Origin: Steromphala cineraria
Taxonomy: Eukaryota > Mollusca > Gastropoda > Trochida > Trochidae
Direction of reading: 5' to 3'
Length of the DNA stretch: 64,000 nt
Assembly: GCA_916613615.1 (NCBI GenBank)
Contig: OU744731.1
Coordinates: 50,072,645 to 50,136,644, forward strand
Below are positions 23,153-35,234 of the stretch, piece after piece. Each line of letters starts with the position of its first letter. Position 1 is the first letter of the stretch. The position numbers were made by a program, and so were the translations under genes. The notes beneath the pieces were generated by a model. The model made no database searches. It was given only the letters and a program-made list of their open reading frames with translations, and had not been told where the DNA came from.

Positions 23153-23209
23153 GCGCTTTGACACGCAAGAAGCACGTGCCTCGCGCTTTGACACGCAAGA
23201 AGCACGTGC
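23153..23209. repeat. Two-copy tandem repeat, 30-bp period
   Basis: A 27-bp motif starting GCGCTTTGACACGCAAG lies at 23153-23179 and identically at 23183-23209. The 3-bp spacer gives a 30-bp period. Confidence 0.85.
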
Positions 23210-23347
23210 TCGTACACCATTTATAGTACTACAAACTTCATTCATAAAACAGTGAAGGGGCCCTTGGAAGGTTATCGAAAATTGAAATTTTATTTAAAAC
23301 TATTAATTTTGTGGTTGATTGTACTCGGATTAAGTGAGATGTAAGTC

Positions 23348-23493
23348 AGTTACTAGCATAGTAAATTGTATGCATCGGATAATGGCAGGGACACTTAGTC
23401 CTCGAGCCAGTACTCGGCTCCGCCTCGTACTGGCCTCTCGGACAAAGTGTCCCTGCCATTATCCGATGCATACAATTTACTATGCTAGTAACT
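23348..23493. repeat. 146-bp near-perfect palindrome (foldback element)
   Basis: 23348-23396 and 23445-23493 are perfect reverse complements over 49 bp. The 48-bp centre is itself largely self-complementary (GTCCTCGAG..CCAGTAC against GTACTGGCC..CTCGGAC). The whole block could extrude as a long hairpin. It codes for nothing recognisable. Confidence 0.9.
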
Positions 23494-23599
23494 ATTACGT
23501 ATTTAAAACCATCCCTGAAAAACAAATTTGCTGTACTGAAAGACATTACTCCTACTCTCTTTCAATAACTACTTCACTACTTTGAATTTGAATTTTTGT

Positions 23600-24499
23600 A
23601 TGTAATATCAATTAAAGATACTTATTACCTTGCGCAAGTCTTTCTTATTTCATGTTAGTGTTTATGTTTATGTTCATGTTCATGTCATGCCATTGCCTGA
23701 ACTGTGCCCCTACCGCTGTTGTCTTAATTATCATGCCTATATATAACTTTGCCTATGTTGCTGTTGCCCTTATATCTTAGAAGAAATAGTTTGCCCAAAG
23801 GAGTTGTTGCGTTTTAACATTTATATAAATGATCTTGCAAAGGATATGAATAGTTTGCACTGTGATATTGATATATATGGTTCTATGTTAAAGTGACACA
23901 GAGTATCTTTCTCAAAATTTTATTTGGTTTTGATAAGCTACAAAATATCTAATATGCTGATTGAAGTTCATATCTCATCACTGGACTTGCAGATATATCC
24001 ATTTACGCATAATATCTCTAAAATGCTTGATTTTATGGGAAAAGCAAGAAGATATCTCAAATACGTTTAATATTTGAAATTATGTATCCAATTAATCTAC
24101 CTATTACTTACAATACCTAATAAACACTATCGAATCTAATATATCTTCCTGTCAGCTTATGACAAGGTTTCAAAATTACGTTTGGCGAATTTGCGCTCGC
24201 CACTCGAGCCACATTGTCCGGTTTTCGATCAAAATTCCGACTTTGAATGACCATATTTTTACTCTAATGTACTGATTGACCTTTAACTTGTTATTTTCAG
24301 TAACAGTTAGTGGTTCCCGATGTAATAACATCGATTTCAAAATTTGACATATGTGATCCTATCAACATACTCTGTGTCTCTTTAAGTTTATTGTTGTACG
24401 CTGCTGACATTGCCCTTATTGCCCCAGATAAGTTGTCGATGCAACGCATGCTTGACTGTGTTGAACGTTGGTGAGCGTTGGAAACTCTCTGTCAATATA
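23600..24499. other. AT-rich spacer before a Tc1/mariner element
   Basis: No gene recognised. Around 23640-23700 there is a short GTTTATGTTCATGTT-type low-complexity stretch. Confidence 0.45.
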
Positions 24500-25985
24500 C
24501 ACTCTCTCAAAAAAGAAACGCAACTCCTGATTTTAAGCAGTGTTGATATCAGTATTTAACTTTTTATTACACTTATATTATCAAAGATAACACTATGAAA
24601 TTTTACCTGGTGAAACAAATGTATGTGTAGTAAAAGTTCTCAATTTTCAAAGGTCTCTATTATACATTCGACGGAAACTAGAGGGCGCTTTCTTCAGTTT
24701 CTTGTTTGAGGGCCACGAGCTGTAATCACAGCATTGCACCTCCTCGGAACAGAACGGATCAGACGACAAATCCTATCCTGTGGTATTGCTCTCCATTCAT
24801 CCTGTAGTGCTGTGGCCAGTGCATCTAACGTCTGTGGTGGTAGTGTACGTGCACGGATACGACGATCAAGAAAGTCCCAAACATTTTTGATGGGGTTGAT
24901 GTTGGGCGACCTGGAGGGCAATGGCAAGGAGTTGACATTGGAATTCCTTAGAAAATCCTCTGTTGCACAAGCTGTGTTAGGGCGGGCATCGTCCTGTTGA
25001 AAGAGCCCCCTCTATAGGTCGATTATCGGAAGGAGGTGTGGCTGTAAAACATCAGTGATGTACCGTTGGGCTGTCAAATTACCGGGAATGATGACCAGGT
25101 GTGATCGTCCGTTGTAAGGCATGGCTCCCCACACCATGACGCTCCCTCCTCCAAATCTGTCGACCTGTCGAACGCAGTTCGGTGCAAAACGTTCATTTCC
25201 TCGTCTGTATACATGTTGCCTGTCGTCATGTCTGTGAAGTAGGTAACGGGACTCGCCACTGAACCAGACACGTCTCCAGTTCCTTAGGGTCGAAAGCTTC
25301 ACAATAGTGCACCATCTGAGACGTTTACGTCGATGTTGGCGTCTCAGAACAGGTCCGACAAAGGGTGATTAGCCTCTAGTAAACGGTTCCTGATGGTTCT
25401 CCTCAAACCAGGCACTAGTGTTGCAGTGACGGTTGATGTGACTTGCCAATTACGTAGGTGGATGAAACGATCCTAAGCCGTTGTGGTGATCCTTAGTCTA
25501 CCACTCCGAGGACGGTCTTGGGTTACATGGAACTGTCTAGAGCGATTCCAAAGTCGAGAGATCGTTGTTTTATGGACATCAAGATGGCGGGCAACTTTTC
25601 CAAAACTTTGCCCGGCTTGAATCCTACCAATGGCAATATTCCAATCTGCTGTATTCAATCGGGGCATTTCCGACCTTAATTTTCGGAGTGACCGAATTTA
25701 ATATATTGCCAAACTACGTTTCCTTTTATAGACCTTGGCTTAAACTTGATTTGCACATGCAGTTCACTTTTAGCATTATGAACATGACTGTTTCGTACAT
25801 TCTCGAACAAAATCGGATAAAATTTTCAGCATGCGTTAATAAGGCTGCGTTTGGGAACTATTACTAATCAAACAAGACCATATTAAGAATACCTGACAAA
25901 AAAATCCAATTTACATTCACCATTTTTGTTCAGAGGATGTTGGCAGATACTGAGGGAGGGGTTGTGTTTCTTTTTTGAGAGAGTG
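24500..25985 (-). mobile_element. Tc1/mariner transposon, 1486 bp, complete but dead
   Basis: The left end reads CACTCTCTCAAAAAAGAAAC (from 24500). The right end, ending at 25985, is its reverse complement with one mismatch over about 25 bp. TA dinucleotides at 24498-24499 and 25986-25987 are the expected target duplication. The transposase lies inside on the minus strand. Confidence 0.9.
24694..25667 (-). pseudogene. Tc1/mariner transposase pseudogene
   Basis: From 25667 the minus strand gives MPRLNTADWNIAIGRIQ and a helix-turn-helix (FGKVARHLDVHKTTISRLWNR) with QDRPRSGRL. The catalytic part contains NWRRVWFSGESRYLLHRHD (usually WxxVLFSDESRF, so the first catalytic Asp is Gly here) and DRFGGGSVMVWGA. 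After an in-frame TAG come LFQQDDARPNTA (second Asp) and LPSRSPNINPIKNVWD, where the third acid is Lys (IEHLWD to IKNVWD). Together with a frameshift in the N-terminal half, these make it inactive. Confidence 0.92.
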
Positions 25986-25989
25986 TAAG

Positions 25990-26058
25990 TAAAACTAAAA
26001 AACAATGTACGTGCCTTGAGCAACGCCGAGTGGATGGATATGCGCGCTATATAAATAT
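25990..26058 (+). repeat. Fragment of a SINE-like repeat tail
   Basis: GCCTTGAGCAACGCCGAGTG followed by GGATATGCGCGCTATATAAAT matches the tail of the longer repeat at about 40905-40967. It fills the 70-bp gap between two Tc1/mariner elements. Confidence 0.7.
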
Positions 26059-26059
26059 A

Positions 26060-27523
26060 CTCAGCAACAAAAGTTCTTGTGACGGCGATAAACGCTCTGT
26101 AGAAAAATACATAACAAATCAAAATGTATACAAACACGTTTATTTCATTGAACAGGCATTTCTCAGACAAATGGCATCCACAATATAGACTAAAGTCAAT
26201 CTTTTAGTTTAAACAACACACTTTAGTGCCTGAGCGATAAATTCGAAAGTCACACGTTAATACCGGGTATGGCCACCAGCTGAGTTGATACAGACAACAC
26301 ACTTCCTTCTCATGGGAGTTATCAGTCGGGTATGAAATCGTTGTGGGATGGTGTTCCAGATCTCAAGAAGTCGCTGTTGCAATTGCTGCAGCGTTACGGG
26401 AGAAGTCGGTAAATGTCGTAAGCGTCGTAAGTGTCGTTCCATTTCATCCCAAACATGCTCAATTGGAGACATGTCTGTGGACTTAGCCGGCCAGGGAAGG
26501 ACATCCACATTGTTTTGAGCCAGGAAGCCCTGAACAATACGAGCAGTGTGTGGTCTGGCGTTAACGTTGTTCTGTTGCAACGTCATTCCTGGTCCATGTT
26601 GGCGTAGGAACAGTACAACAGTTGGCTGGAGGACCTCATCACGATATCGCTGTCCACCCCAGACCATTACGCTACCACCGCCAAATCGATCAGTTTCCAT
26701 CACACAATTGTCGGCGTAACGTTCACCTCGACGACGGTAAACTCTACCACGCCCGTCTGCTCGGTGAAGGGAAAATCTGGACTCATCTGTGAATAAGACA
26801 CGATTACATTGACGTTGGGTCCATCTCAAATGCTGTCTTGCCCACTGTAGACGACGTTACGATGTTGCAACGTCAAAATTGGTCGTCGAGATGGGCGTCT
26901 TGCGATGATCCCCAAACGGCGTAAACGTCGACGAACGGTTTGCGATGATATGTGCCTTAGTCCTGGGATGGTTGAAGCAGTGACCGTTGCTGGTTGGAAT
27001 CGGTTCCTAAGATGTGTCTGTGTCCAGTTGTCTTGACGTTGAGATGTTACTGGGGGTCGGCCAATACGTGGACGGTCATTGACATGGTTTGTCTGTTGGT
27101 GTCACTGCCACAAATTCCATATTGTGTTTCTATGGACATTGAACCTGCAGGCAACCTCTCGTTGGAGAGTACCAGTTTGCAGCATTCCAATGCCAACATT
27201 CATTTTCTGATAACCGTGGCATAAAAAAACTACGTGCAGACAAAAAGGTTGATGTTTTTCAAGTTGCACCCCTTTAAAGTGCCTTAAGCATGAATGAAAC
27301 CTTCTCTCCACAGATTAGGTTTAAATACCCACAACCTAAGACGTTTTGCATAAAATTTCTTGTGCAAAGTTACTTTCCTGTGACTCACATGCATTACCTC
27401 TAAGGATGTGTTCGGGTACTCTGCATAAGGGCCGTGAACATGTTTTTGGAATATCAGTACAGTAAGGTTACTTTTCAAAGACAAATTTTAAAGATCTGTG
27501 TCACTAGAACTTTTTTTGCTGAG
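26060..27523 (-). mobile_element. Second Tc1/mariner transposon, 1464 bp, complete but dead
   Basis: CTCAGCAACAAAAGTTCTTG at 26060 has its imperfect reverse complement ending at 27523 (24-bp arms, two mismatches). Both ends are flanked by TA (26058-26059 and 27524-27525). The terminal repeats differ from those of the element at 24500-25985, so it is a different family. It contains a minus-strand transposase pseudogene. Confidence 0.9.
26257..27222 (-). pseudogene. Tc1/mariner transposase pseudogene with internal deletion
   Basis: From 27222 the frame starts MPRLSENE and soon shifts to VGIGMLQTGTLQREVACRFNVHRNTIWNLWQ (helix-turn-helix). DRPRIGRPPVTS and QTVRRRLRRLGIIARRP follow. The catalytic half reads VLFTDESRFSLHRADGRGRV (first Asp intact), RFGGGSVMVWGG, then jumps to QRYRDEVLQP, a deletion of about 20-25 residues. 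The second motif is LQQNNVNARPHTA, where the catalytic Asp has become Asn. The third is STDMSPIEHVWDEM with Glu intact. It ends in the family signature GGHTRY. Confidence 0.93.
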
Positions 27524-27539
27524 TATATTTATGTAATAA

Positions 27540-28925
27540 TACTAAAGTGGTCCATTACCGCCCTCCCTCTGTCAAACGTTCGGAATCTAATTTTACCATT
27601 GGCAGTAATTACATTGAATTCTCTCATGCTTATAAGTACTTGGGTGTTTGGTTTCAGGAATTTTTGGATTTTAACTTTACAGCTCGAGAAATTGCTTAAT
27701 CTGCAAGTCGTGCACTTGGTAGTATAATAATAATTTGCAAATTTATAGCTGTTGGAGGCTTCTTCTTTGAGGTTTATAACACTTTGTACATAAATTTGGT
27801 CTTACCAATCTTAACATACGGGTCAGCTTCATGGGGAACCAGGCAGTTTAATATTATCAATTTTGTCCAGAATTTAATATTATCAATTTTGTCCAGAATC
27901 AGCAAGTAGATTCTTCCATGGTCTGGATGTAACACTCCAAATTTGGCTGTACATGGAGAGATGGGCTGGGTTCTGCCTTTTATAAATCGAAAAATCGTTT
28001 TTTATTCCAACAATGTAATATTATACAGTCAACTAAATGACATCAACTTTACACATCCATGAAGTAATCGTCCAGTAATGTTGTCATTTTGAGAAACAAG
28101 CTTATGCTCGAGGTCAATGACGTCAGTGTTCTTCCATTTACTGAGTTCTATTTCACAATGGAAACACTGTACTGAATCGTCACGACCCATATAGAAAAAG
28201 CCTCATGATGCTAGATCCACTGGTTTCTGTGCCAGCTGTAGCGGTCAGTTCATAAAAGCCTCTTTCCTAGCAGAGGCGAACGCCATCCTTGAATATCTAG
28301 GTTTGGTGCATTCCTGGGATGTACTGGCATCGCAGACATCTGTTCCGTTCTTCAGATGCATGGCTTGTAGCCAATCTGTGTTCCGGCGTTCAGTATCTAC
28401 ACAACTGTCAGTGAGAATATCCTCTGACGACTCATGTACCTTGCTGATACGGTATTGCGCATATCTATTTCCCCCATCTTAAATCTCTTTCAGCAAAGTT
28501 TAGTTTAACAAATTTTGGGTTAGGCATTAACACAGGAAGATACAGTAATGTACCAATTGCTGACATAGTCTGTTCCTACTGCTATATGCATAATATTAAA
28601 TGTATTGAAAATAAATGTCACATTCTATTTGATTGTAAATTGTATGAAGATGCCAGGAATAAGTTTATCACATATAATAAGTTTATAATAAGTTTATAAT
28701 AAGTTTATCATATGTTTATGCACAGTTCTGTCAACAACTTGAGATACATTCTTAACAGTAAAGATATAAATATCATTATAAATGTTTGTAACTTTCTCAA
28801 ATTGATAAATAAAAGTAGTGCTAAAATTGTCAAACCATAAACCTATATTTTCAAGTGCGCTTGTATCACATGCCATATGTTTGTATTGTGGGCATTTGGC
28901 CTCAATTCTGAATAAAATGTCTGTC
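27540..28925 (+). pseudogene. LINE 3' half, strongly decayed
   Basis: The plus strand reads HYRPPSVKRSEFNFTIG, FSHAYKYLGVWFQEFLDFNF and INLVLPILTYGSASWGT. This is the region after the YADD box of a LINE RT. Near 28560 comes CSYCYMHNIKCIENKCHILFDCKLYEDARNKF, a Cys/His motif typical of LINE C-termini. An AATAAA near 28910 is a plausible 3' end. Stops and frameshifts are frequent. Inside it, 25 bp are duplicated in tandem (about 27848-27898). Confidence 0.75.
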
Positions 28926-28929
28926 TGTC

Positions 28930-30840
28930 AAAGTCGCTACAAATGGCCCCAGGCACTCATATATTTGGCTGAATCCTGTCATTGTCGCTGTGCGACTATA
29001 TTTGATATTATATTCAATTCCAATTGAAATAGTCAAAGACAAAAAGGACTGTTCTGTCAAATATTATGATTGGTGTTATATTATGATAACCTGTAATAAG
29101 CTCCGATATAAGATCCTTGTGATAATGCACATTATGACTCTGTGAAAATGCACTCAATGGGAAATAAACAAAAAGAACAGAATAGAACAGACAACCAACA
29201 CATTGAACTCCTTAGTCACTCTTGAAGAGTCAAATCTGCAATATATATATAAAATCTTAAGGAGAGACTGAAATGGTCTATAAAACAGAAAGGGATTCCA
29301 ATTAGACATAGACTCGACTTTTTATTTCTCAACTTGGACAGTCACCTGCCAAAAACGACCTTAAATAAACTGCCTAATTAGCCCCGGTGAACAGAATATG
29401 TGCTCACTAAAGCGTGCCTGTCTAGAATGCCTCTTTATGACACGTCAGCAGGGCTGGGGTTTCACCTAATGATAATTTTTCAATGTGTCCTATCACCTTT
29501 TTAACTGTCGATTTAACATATAAACTTTAACTATAATAAATCCAATTTTCTATAATACATTTTTTTTCAAGTCCATGGTAATTGTATAAACATATATTAT
29601 TACCCACGTGGTACTTCTTAAGGGGGTTTCATAACAATTTGTTATGACATTAAAGGTCATAACACCTCAACGTGATTTGATTGGCTAACAATGAACTTTG
29701 ACATTGTCCGGACTACTTTATTCATTCATAAAACGAACGTCTTTTCATTCATAAATTGTGAATGAAACTGTGTGAATCTGAGTCATAATTCGAATTTTTT
29801 CTGTTTATCTTATAAATCTACTATAATGAATAGGAATACTTCGGAGGACAAAATAAATACAAATATAGTCGCAAAGTGACGACAAACGGATTAAGCCGTT
29901 TATGGCGATGATAAGTATGACAAATGTATGCAATACATGTATGTATGATGTCAATAGTTCGTTCAAACGAATTTTAAAACTCACGATGGCAGTGTAACCA
30001 AGACCAAAAAGACTCTTTCAATTGCAAATGTAAATGTCATATTGAATAATTAGTGTAAGTGCTTTGATAAAAATACATTTCAAATTCGAATCCAAAATCA
30101 TAATGCCAAAAATAAAAATGTATTCCATTTGATTGTCATGTTAGTAAAGGATGTAAAACATATAACCAATACAATCTGCAAAAGTTTCTTGACTAATCCT
30201 GGTTTCGAACCCTGTTTTTTCCTTTTAATTGTTGAAAAAAACAGAACCAAATTTATAAAAGCAAACCAATTAAGATCTTATATTTTTTTCAGTTTCGAAA
30301 GCAAAGCAAAGTCCAGCAATGTGTGCTGGTGCGCGTCAATGCCAGTGTGCGAGAAAAGCATTCATCCTGCTTTGCAATGTAACCCTAGGTCTCTCTAATC
30401 TATGAATGAACTCATTGACGACTACTTCAGGGGGAGTTGCATCAATGTTTTCCTTTTTATCTTCAAATGGAGGAATCTTGGCATAAAAATACCAAACACC
30501 AGTTAGGATGTCAGAACAGATATGCATAACAAATAAAGAAAAACGTTTTTTGAGGTGTGATCATTGGGTTATTTGTTTGCAGCAAATTAGAAAAGGGATG
30601 CAAGAAGCCTCTCAAATTAAACAAACCTAATAAGCAAGATTCAGAAACTACAAACATCATCTTTCCATGTAAAATACACTGACATTTTGATTCCTGGCAC
30701 ATTCAGGACATAACAGGGCGTAGACGCACAGTTATTGAAAAATAGGAGGGGTGGTCTTTACAGAAAACTGCCATATATGGAAACAACTTATAAGGGTTGA
30801 TACTACGATAGCGTAGTGAAAACCGCTCTCCATGTAACCT
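28930..30840. other. Long spacer without recognisable gene
   Basis: AT-rich. A 63-codon minus frame at 30336-30527 (PPFEDKKENIDATPPEVVV) looks protein-like, but I cannot assign it and see no flanking exon. Nothing else is supported. Confidence 0.45.
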
Positions 30841-30849
30841 TTTTACTAT

Positions 30850-31430
30850 GAAAGTTGTGAACCCCCACCCTTCTTTGGTACTTTATTTTGTTTGAACGGG
30901 GTGGCAAAATTTCAAATGATTTATACCGTTGTAAGGGCGAAGAACCAGCTTTTCAATTCAATGTGCCATTTGTACATTTTAACGAAAAGGTAAAGAAACG
31001 GTAAACGATGCGATCTGTCGCAAATATCAAGTTTTATCTCGAGATGACTGAGGGTACTCGCCTTTTAAGCCTTAATATATCCCGAACCATTACAGATATT
31101 TTCATAATTTTTTCACCAGTGTATAGAGAGGACAATTGCCTTTATTTACATTTATTTATGAGCATGAAAACGTAAAGAAATGGTGAGCGATGCGACATCT
31201 GTCGCAAATAACATATTTTCCATCAAAATGACCAATCCCATTTCGCCCTCTTTTTATGTACCTCCCGAAGCACTGAAGATATTTCAGAATTGTTTTCCCT
31301 ATCGTGTAGATGAGAAAATTGTCTTTATTTGCATAAATCATTTGTTTATGAGCATGAAAAAGTAAAGAAACGGTGAGCGATGCGACATCTGGCGCAAATA
31401 TCAAACTTTATCTCAAGAAATAGATAATTT
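30850..31430 (-). repeat. Inverted relative of the piggyBac left-array satellite
   Basis: Two to three units of roughly 200 bp recur here, marked by GTAAAGAAACGGT or a close variant and GATGCGACATCTG. In reverse complement the block matches 8380-8550. Both share TTTGATATTT...CAGAT..., TTTCTTTA and ACAAATGA, and both end at a CCCCCACC.CTTCTTTGG.AC motif (here about 30864-30884). So the family that built the piggyBac array also exists outside the element. Confidence 0.7.
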
Positions 31431-31779
31431 AGCTTATTAGTCATTTACTGTGAATAATTTTATAATGAGGTACTGCACGAAGTGTTTTTGTCTTCAACAA
31501 GCGTATCCATCGATGTATAGTATGTTAAGATGACTTTAATAGTAAAGGAGTAAAGGTTTTTATTAACTTTGTTGAAAAAAGTGAACAATTCATATACTCG
31601 ATGTTAGTCGTCCCAGGTCTTTAACTATCAATTTTTTTATAATGTAATGTAACATAGCAAATGTTGTACTTGAAATAGCGCGTGTGTAGGTGTAATAAAT
31701 TGAAAGATAGCTTAATTAGTAAGGTAGTTGTGGATATATAAACAAAGCGCAAAATGAGTATTGTCCCAAAAAAGGAATA

Positions 31780-33070
31780 TTTCTATTTCAACCTTTATTT
31801 ACATAGATTATTTTTTAGTTAAATTTCTTAGATTTACATTCTTTTAGCTGTATGGTGATATATAAAACATTACCGTATGTTTTGTTGTTCATGAGCTACG
31901 ACTTTTCAAACATGCATATACCATTTGCATTCAAAACGAAAGGTAAATTGACAAATTTTAAAGCTATTTATTTCAATGTTTAAAGACACATCAAATTTAT
32001 TGTAATTTTTTCCAAGTTCTACAATTTCTCAGCTGTCTAATGATTTAATAAACACTGCCTTATGCTTTTCTGTTGATGACATAGGATTTTTGGAAACATA
32101 CATATATCATATGCATTTAAAACGTAAGTAGAGATGACAATATTCAAAGGTCCGTAACTTATGTAACTGAATTTATTGTTAATTTTTCAAAGATTCTGTA
32201 TTCTTTTGGCTTTCTAATGATATATGGAACAATGATTTGTCGTCTGTCACTGATGAGTAACGATTTACATAACGATTTACATAACATACCTATATCGTAT
32301 GCATTCAAAACGAAAGCAGAGTTGACAATATTCAAAGGTCCATAACTCACTGTAAAAAAATATCTGAATTTATTGTTTTTTTGTTTTAAATCTATAGACT
32401 TTTGGCTTTCATATGATATATAGAACAATCCGTTAGCGTACGTCGTTGATTCGCTACGACATTTTAAACATACCCATCAAAACACCACATTTCCAAAATG
32501 CAAAGTTTGACCTCTGCTCCTGACCGGAAATGACTGTTCGCGAGCGATGTTATTCTTTTATCTTTAAGACCTTGCCAATGTCTAGCTCTCATGCATAAAT
32601 CATCAAATTCGTCTGGGAGGTTTTTGACTTATCGGCCCTTGAATATTGCAAAATGTGCAAACTTTGAAAATTTTTATTAAAGAAACTATTTCGATTTTTT
32701 AAAATTTTTAACCAAACTTGTTATAGGCCAATGTCTCAGCTACATTATGTGTAAGTTTCAGCTTCTGGTATCAGCAGTTGCCGAGTGGTGAATCCTGAAA
32801 GGTTCCTGGGGTCGGACTTTTGAAAAAAATGCAGAAAATTCAAGATGGCGGCCAAACCACGTGACCTACGAATTTGCCATGATTTAGTTTTTTGCAGCAT
32901 TTGTTATTGCGCATCTTTTAAAATAATTTCAGGTTTCTAAGTGCATTTTGAAAAAAAAGCCATGTTAAACATCCGAACTTTGGGCCTTGCTGGGTCATTT
33001 ATTTATGGGCCGAATAGAGAGTTCCCGTCTTTTTCCCATCATCCCACGCGGCGCGCCATGTTGGAGGGAT
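31780..33070. repeat. Dispersed repeat A, copy 1, with about 185-bp tandem units at its start
   Basis: CATTCAAAACGAAAG or a close variant recurs near 31930, 32115 and 32301, giving units of about 185 bp. From about 32300 to 33060 the sequence is collinear with 50670-51400. Shared landmarks are CTATAGACTTTTGGCTTTCA, GACCGGAAATGACTGTTCGC, CAAGATGGCGGCCAAACCAC and TGACCTACGAATTT. No coding potential is recognised. Confidence 0.8.
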
Positions 33071-33519
33071 CACGTGATATCAACAAATCCATTCCATGAT
33101 TTTATTTTTTGTTGAAGTAGTGTGTTGATACATCTTCCTTTTTGAAAGATGATTTTATTTTTTGTTGAAGTACTGTGTTGATAAATCTTCCTTTTTATCT
33201 TCATTCATTGATAGCAACAGGGCATTTATGCTATTTGTTCTATTAACAATCCATATGTTTTTTTCAGTTCTTTTTTGGCATTTTGTATATAGATATTTTT
33301 CTCGCTTTTTCTTTTTCTCTTCCTAGATCCGCTATGCAATGCAATTGGGTGGCTTTCAGGTAACCTTTTATTTTTTATTTTCCCTCTTTTCCTATTCTCA
33401 TTCTATCCATTCCCCTTCACTCCATACCCCTCGCCCGAGAGTCTGTGAGCTGTATGCATTTCCAAACTTAACATCTTCTACACAATTTCACATGATGTTA
33501 CACTTATTGACAACGGATA

Positions 33520-35231
33520 ATGGCTAATTTCATTATCCTCTCATTGAATGCACGGGGCCTCCAATCAGACTCAAATAAACGAAGAGATATATTCAACTTC
33601 CTAAGATCTAAACACTGCTCTATCGCTTTCCTTCAAGAAACGCATAGTACTGAAACAAATGAACATAATTGGACCGCAGAATGGGGTTATCGTGCTTTTT
33701 TCGCACATGGTACCAGCAATAGTTCGGGCGTCGCGATTCTGATAAAAATAATTTTGAATTTACTATCCATGAAATCAAAAACGCTGAAAAAGGTCGATTT
33801 TGTATTCTTGATATAACGATTGAAAATATTCGATTCTCTATCGCAAATATATACGGTCCGAATACCGACACACCCGACTTCTTTAAATCGATACAAGAGA
33901 TACTGCTAAATTTACCCGGTATTCCATGCATGGCTGGTGATTGGAATGTTGTTCAAGATTATGCTAAGGATACCTATAATTACAAACCCAGGAATAATAC
34001 ATCAGCAAACACGGCAATACAGGAAATGAAAGAGACATTAGGCCTAGTTGACCCGTGGAGGATACTGAATCCTGATAAAATGCAATATACATGGCGTAAA
34101 CCAAACCCACTCAAACAAAGCAGACTTGACTATTTTCTGATCTCTGAAGATGCCATGTCTTTAGTTTAATCTTCGTCTATTGGTATAAGCTATAAATCCG
34201 ACATAAAAAGACATAAAAACCACACAAGAACGAAAGAAGCGGGGAAAATTTCTAGAAAACAGTATAAATAATCTTGAAGCAAATTACCATAAATTGAAAA
34301 ACGAGTTATCTACCCTTACTGAAAATGAATCTGAACTAGAGGCCTTCAGGACAAATAAAATACAGGGTATCATCTTTAGAAGTAAAGCAAAATGGTATGA
34401 AGAAGGCGAAAAAACACTGACTATTTTCTTAATTTGGAGAAAAGAAATTATATTAACAAAATTATGTGTGAACTAATTGATGGAAATGATGAACTATTGA
34501 CTGATAAAAATCAAATAATGCATGAAACGGTGCACTTCTATCAAAGCCTTTATACAAGTAAACAGGATACAAATTGGGAAAATAATCTGAACATGTTTGT
34601 TGAATCGAATATAAATTTATCCCCCGAAAAGCGAGAAATCTGTGAAGGCGATATCTCTCTTGATGAATGTCTGCAAGCACTAAAACACATGAAAAACGGA
34701 AAAAGCCCTGGTTCCGACGGATTCACTGTTGAATTCTACAAATTCTTTTGGAAGGATTTAGGTGTTTTCCTATGGAAATCAATCCAATATGCTTTTCTAA
34801 ATGAAAGTTTATCAGAATTTCATAAAACAGGGAATAATAACATGCTTCCCTAAAGAAGGACGTGATCGACACTATCTTAAAAACTGGAGACCAATTAGCC
34901 TTTTAAATATAGACTATAAGATTGCGAACGTCACTTGAAAGTATATCAAATAGATGGGCATTGAAACTACAAATCCAAATCACAACAGACTTTATGGCAA
35001 ACTGCTTTCACAATATCAATAAAAGCTGCATTGATAATAAGACAAGGAATTTTCAATACAAAATTCTGCATCGCACTCTAACAACACAAACATTTCTTCA
35101 CAAAATAGGGATATCTGACAGTAGTTTTTGCTTCTTCTGCTCAGACGAACCTGAAACACTTGAACATCTCTTCTATGACTGTAGAAAGACCCAGAACTTA
35201 ATCAGAATGTTTCAAACAGATTTCTGTAACT
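33520..35231 (+). pseudogene. L1/Tx1-like LINE ORF2 pseudogene
   Basis: It starts IILSLNARGLQSDSNKRRDIFNFL, SIAFLQETHST (endonuclease Glu) and SGVAILI. In other frames come GDWNVVQDYAKDT and SRLDYFLIS. The RT N-terminal part reads VHFYQSLYTSK, LKHMKNGKSPGSDGFTVEFYKFFW and [18 protein letters not shown]. The whole central RT, including the YADD box, is then missing. The sequence resumes at the C-terminal Cys motif: QYKILHRTLTTQTFLHKIG and CFFCSDEPETLEHLFYDC. It ends at about 35231, where it runs in frame into the SWIM-domain gene. Confidence 0.88.
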
Positions 35232-35234
35232 ACA

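Noticed and set aside
30336..30527. 63-codon minus ORF with protein-like composition
   Set aside because: No family recognised, no neighbouring exons or splice support; left within the spacer entry.
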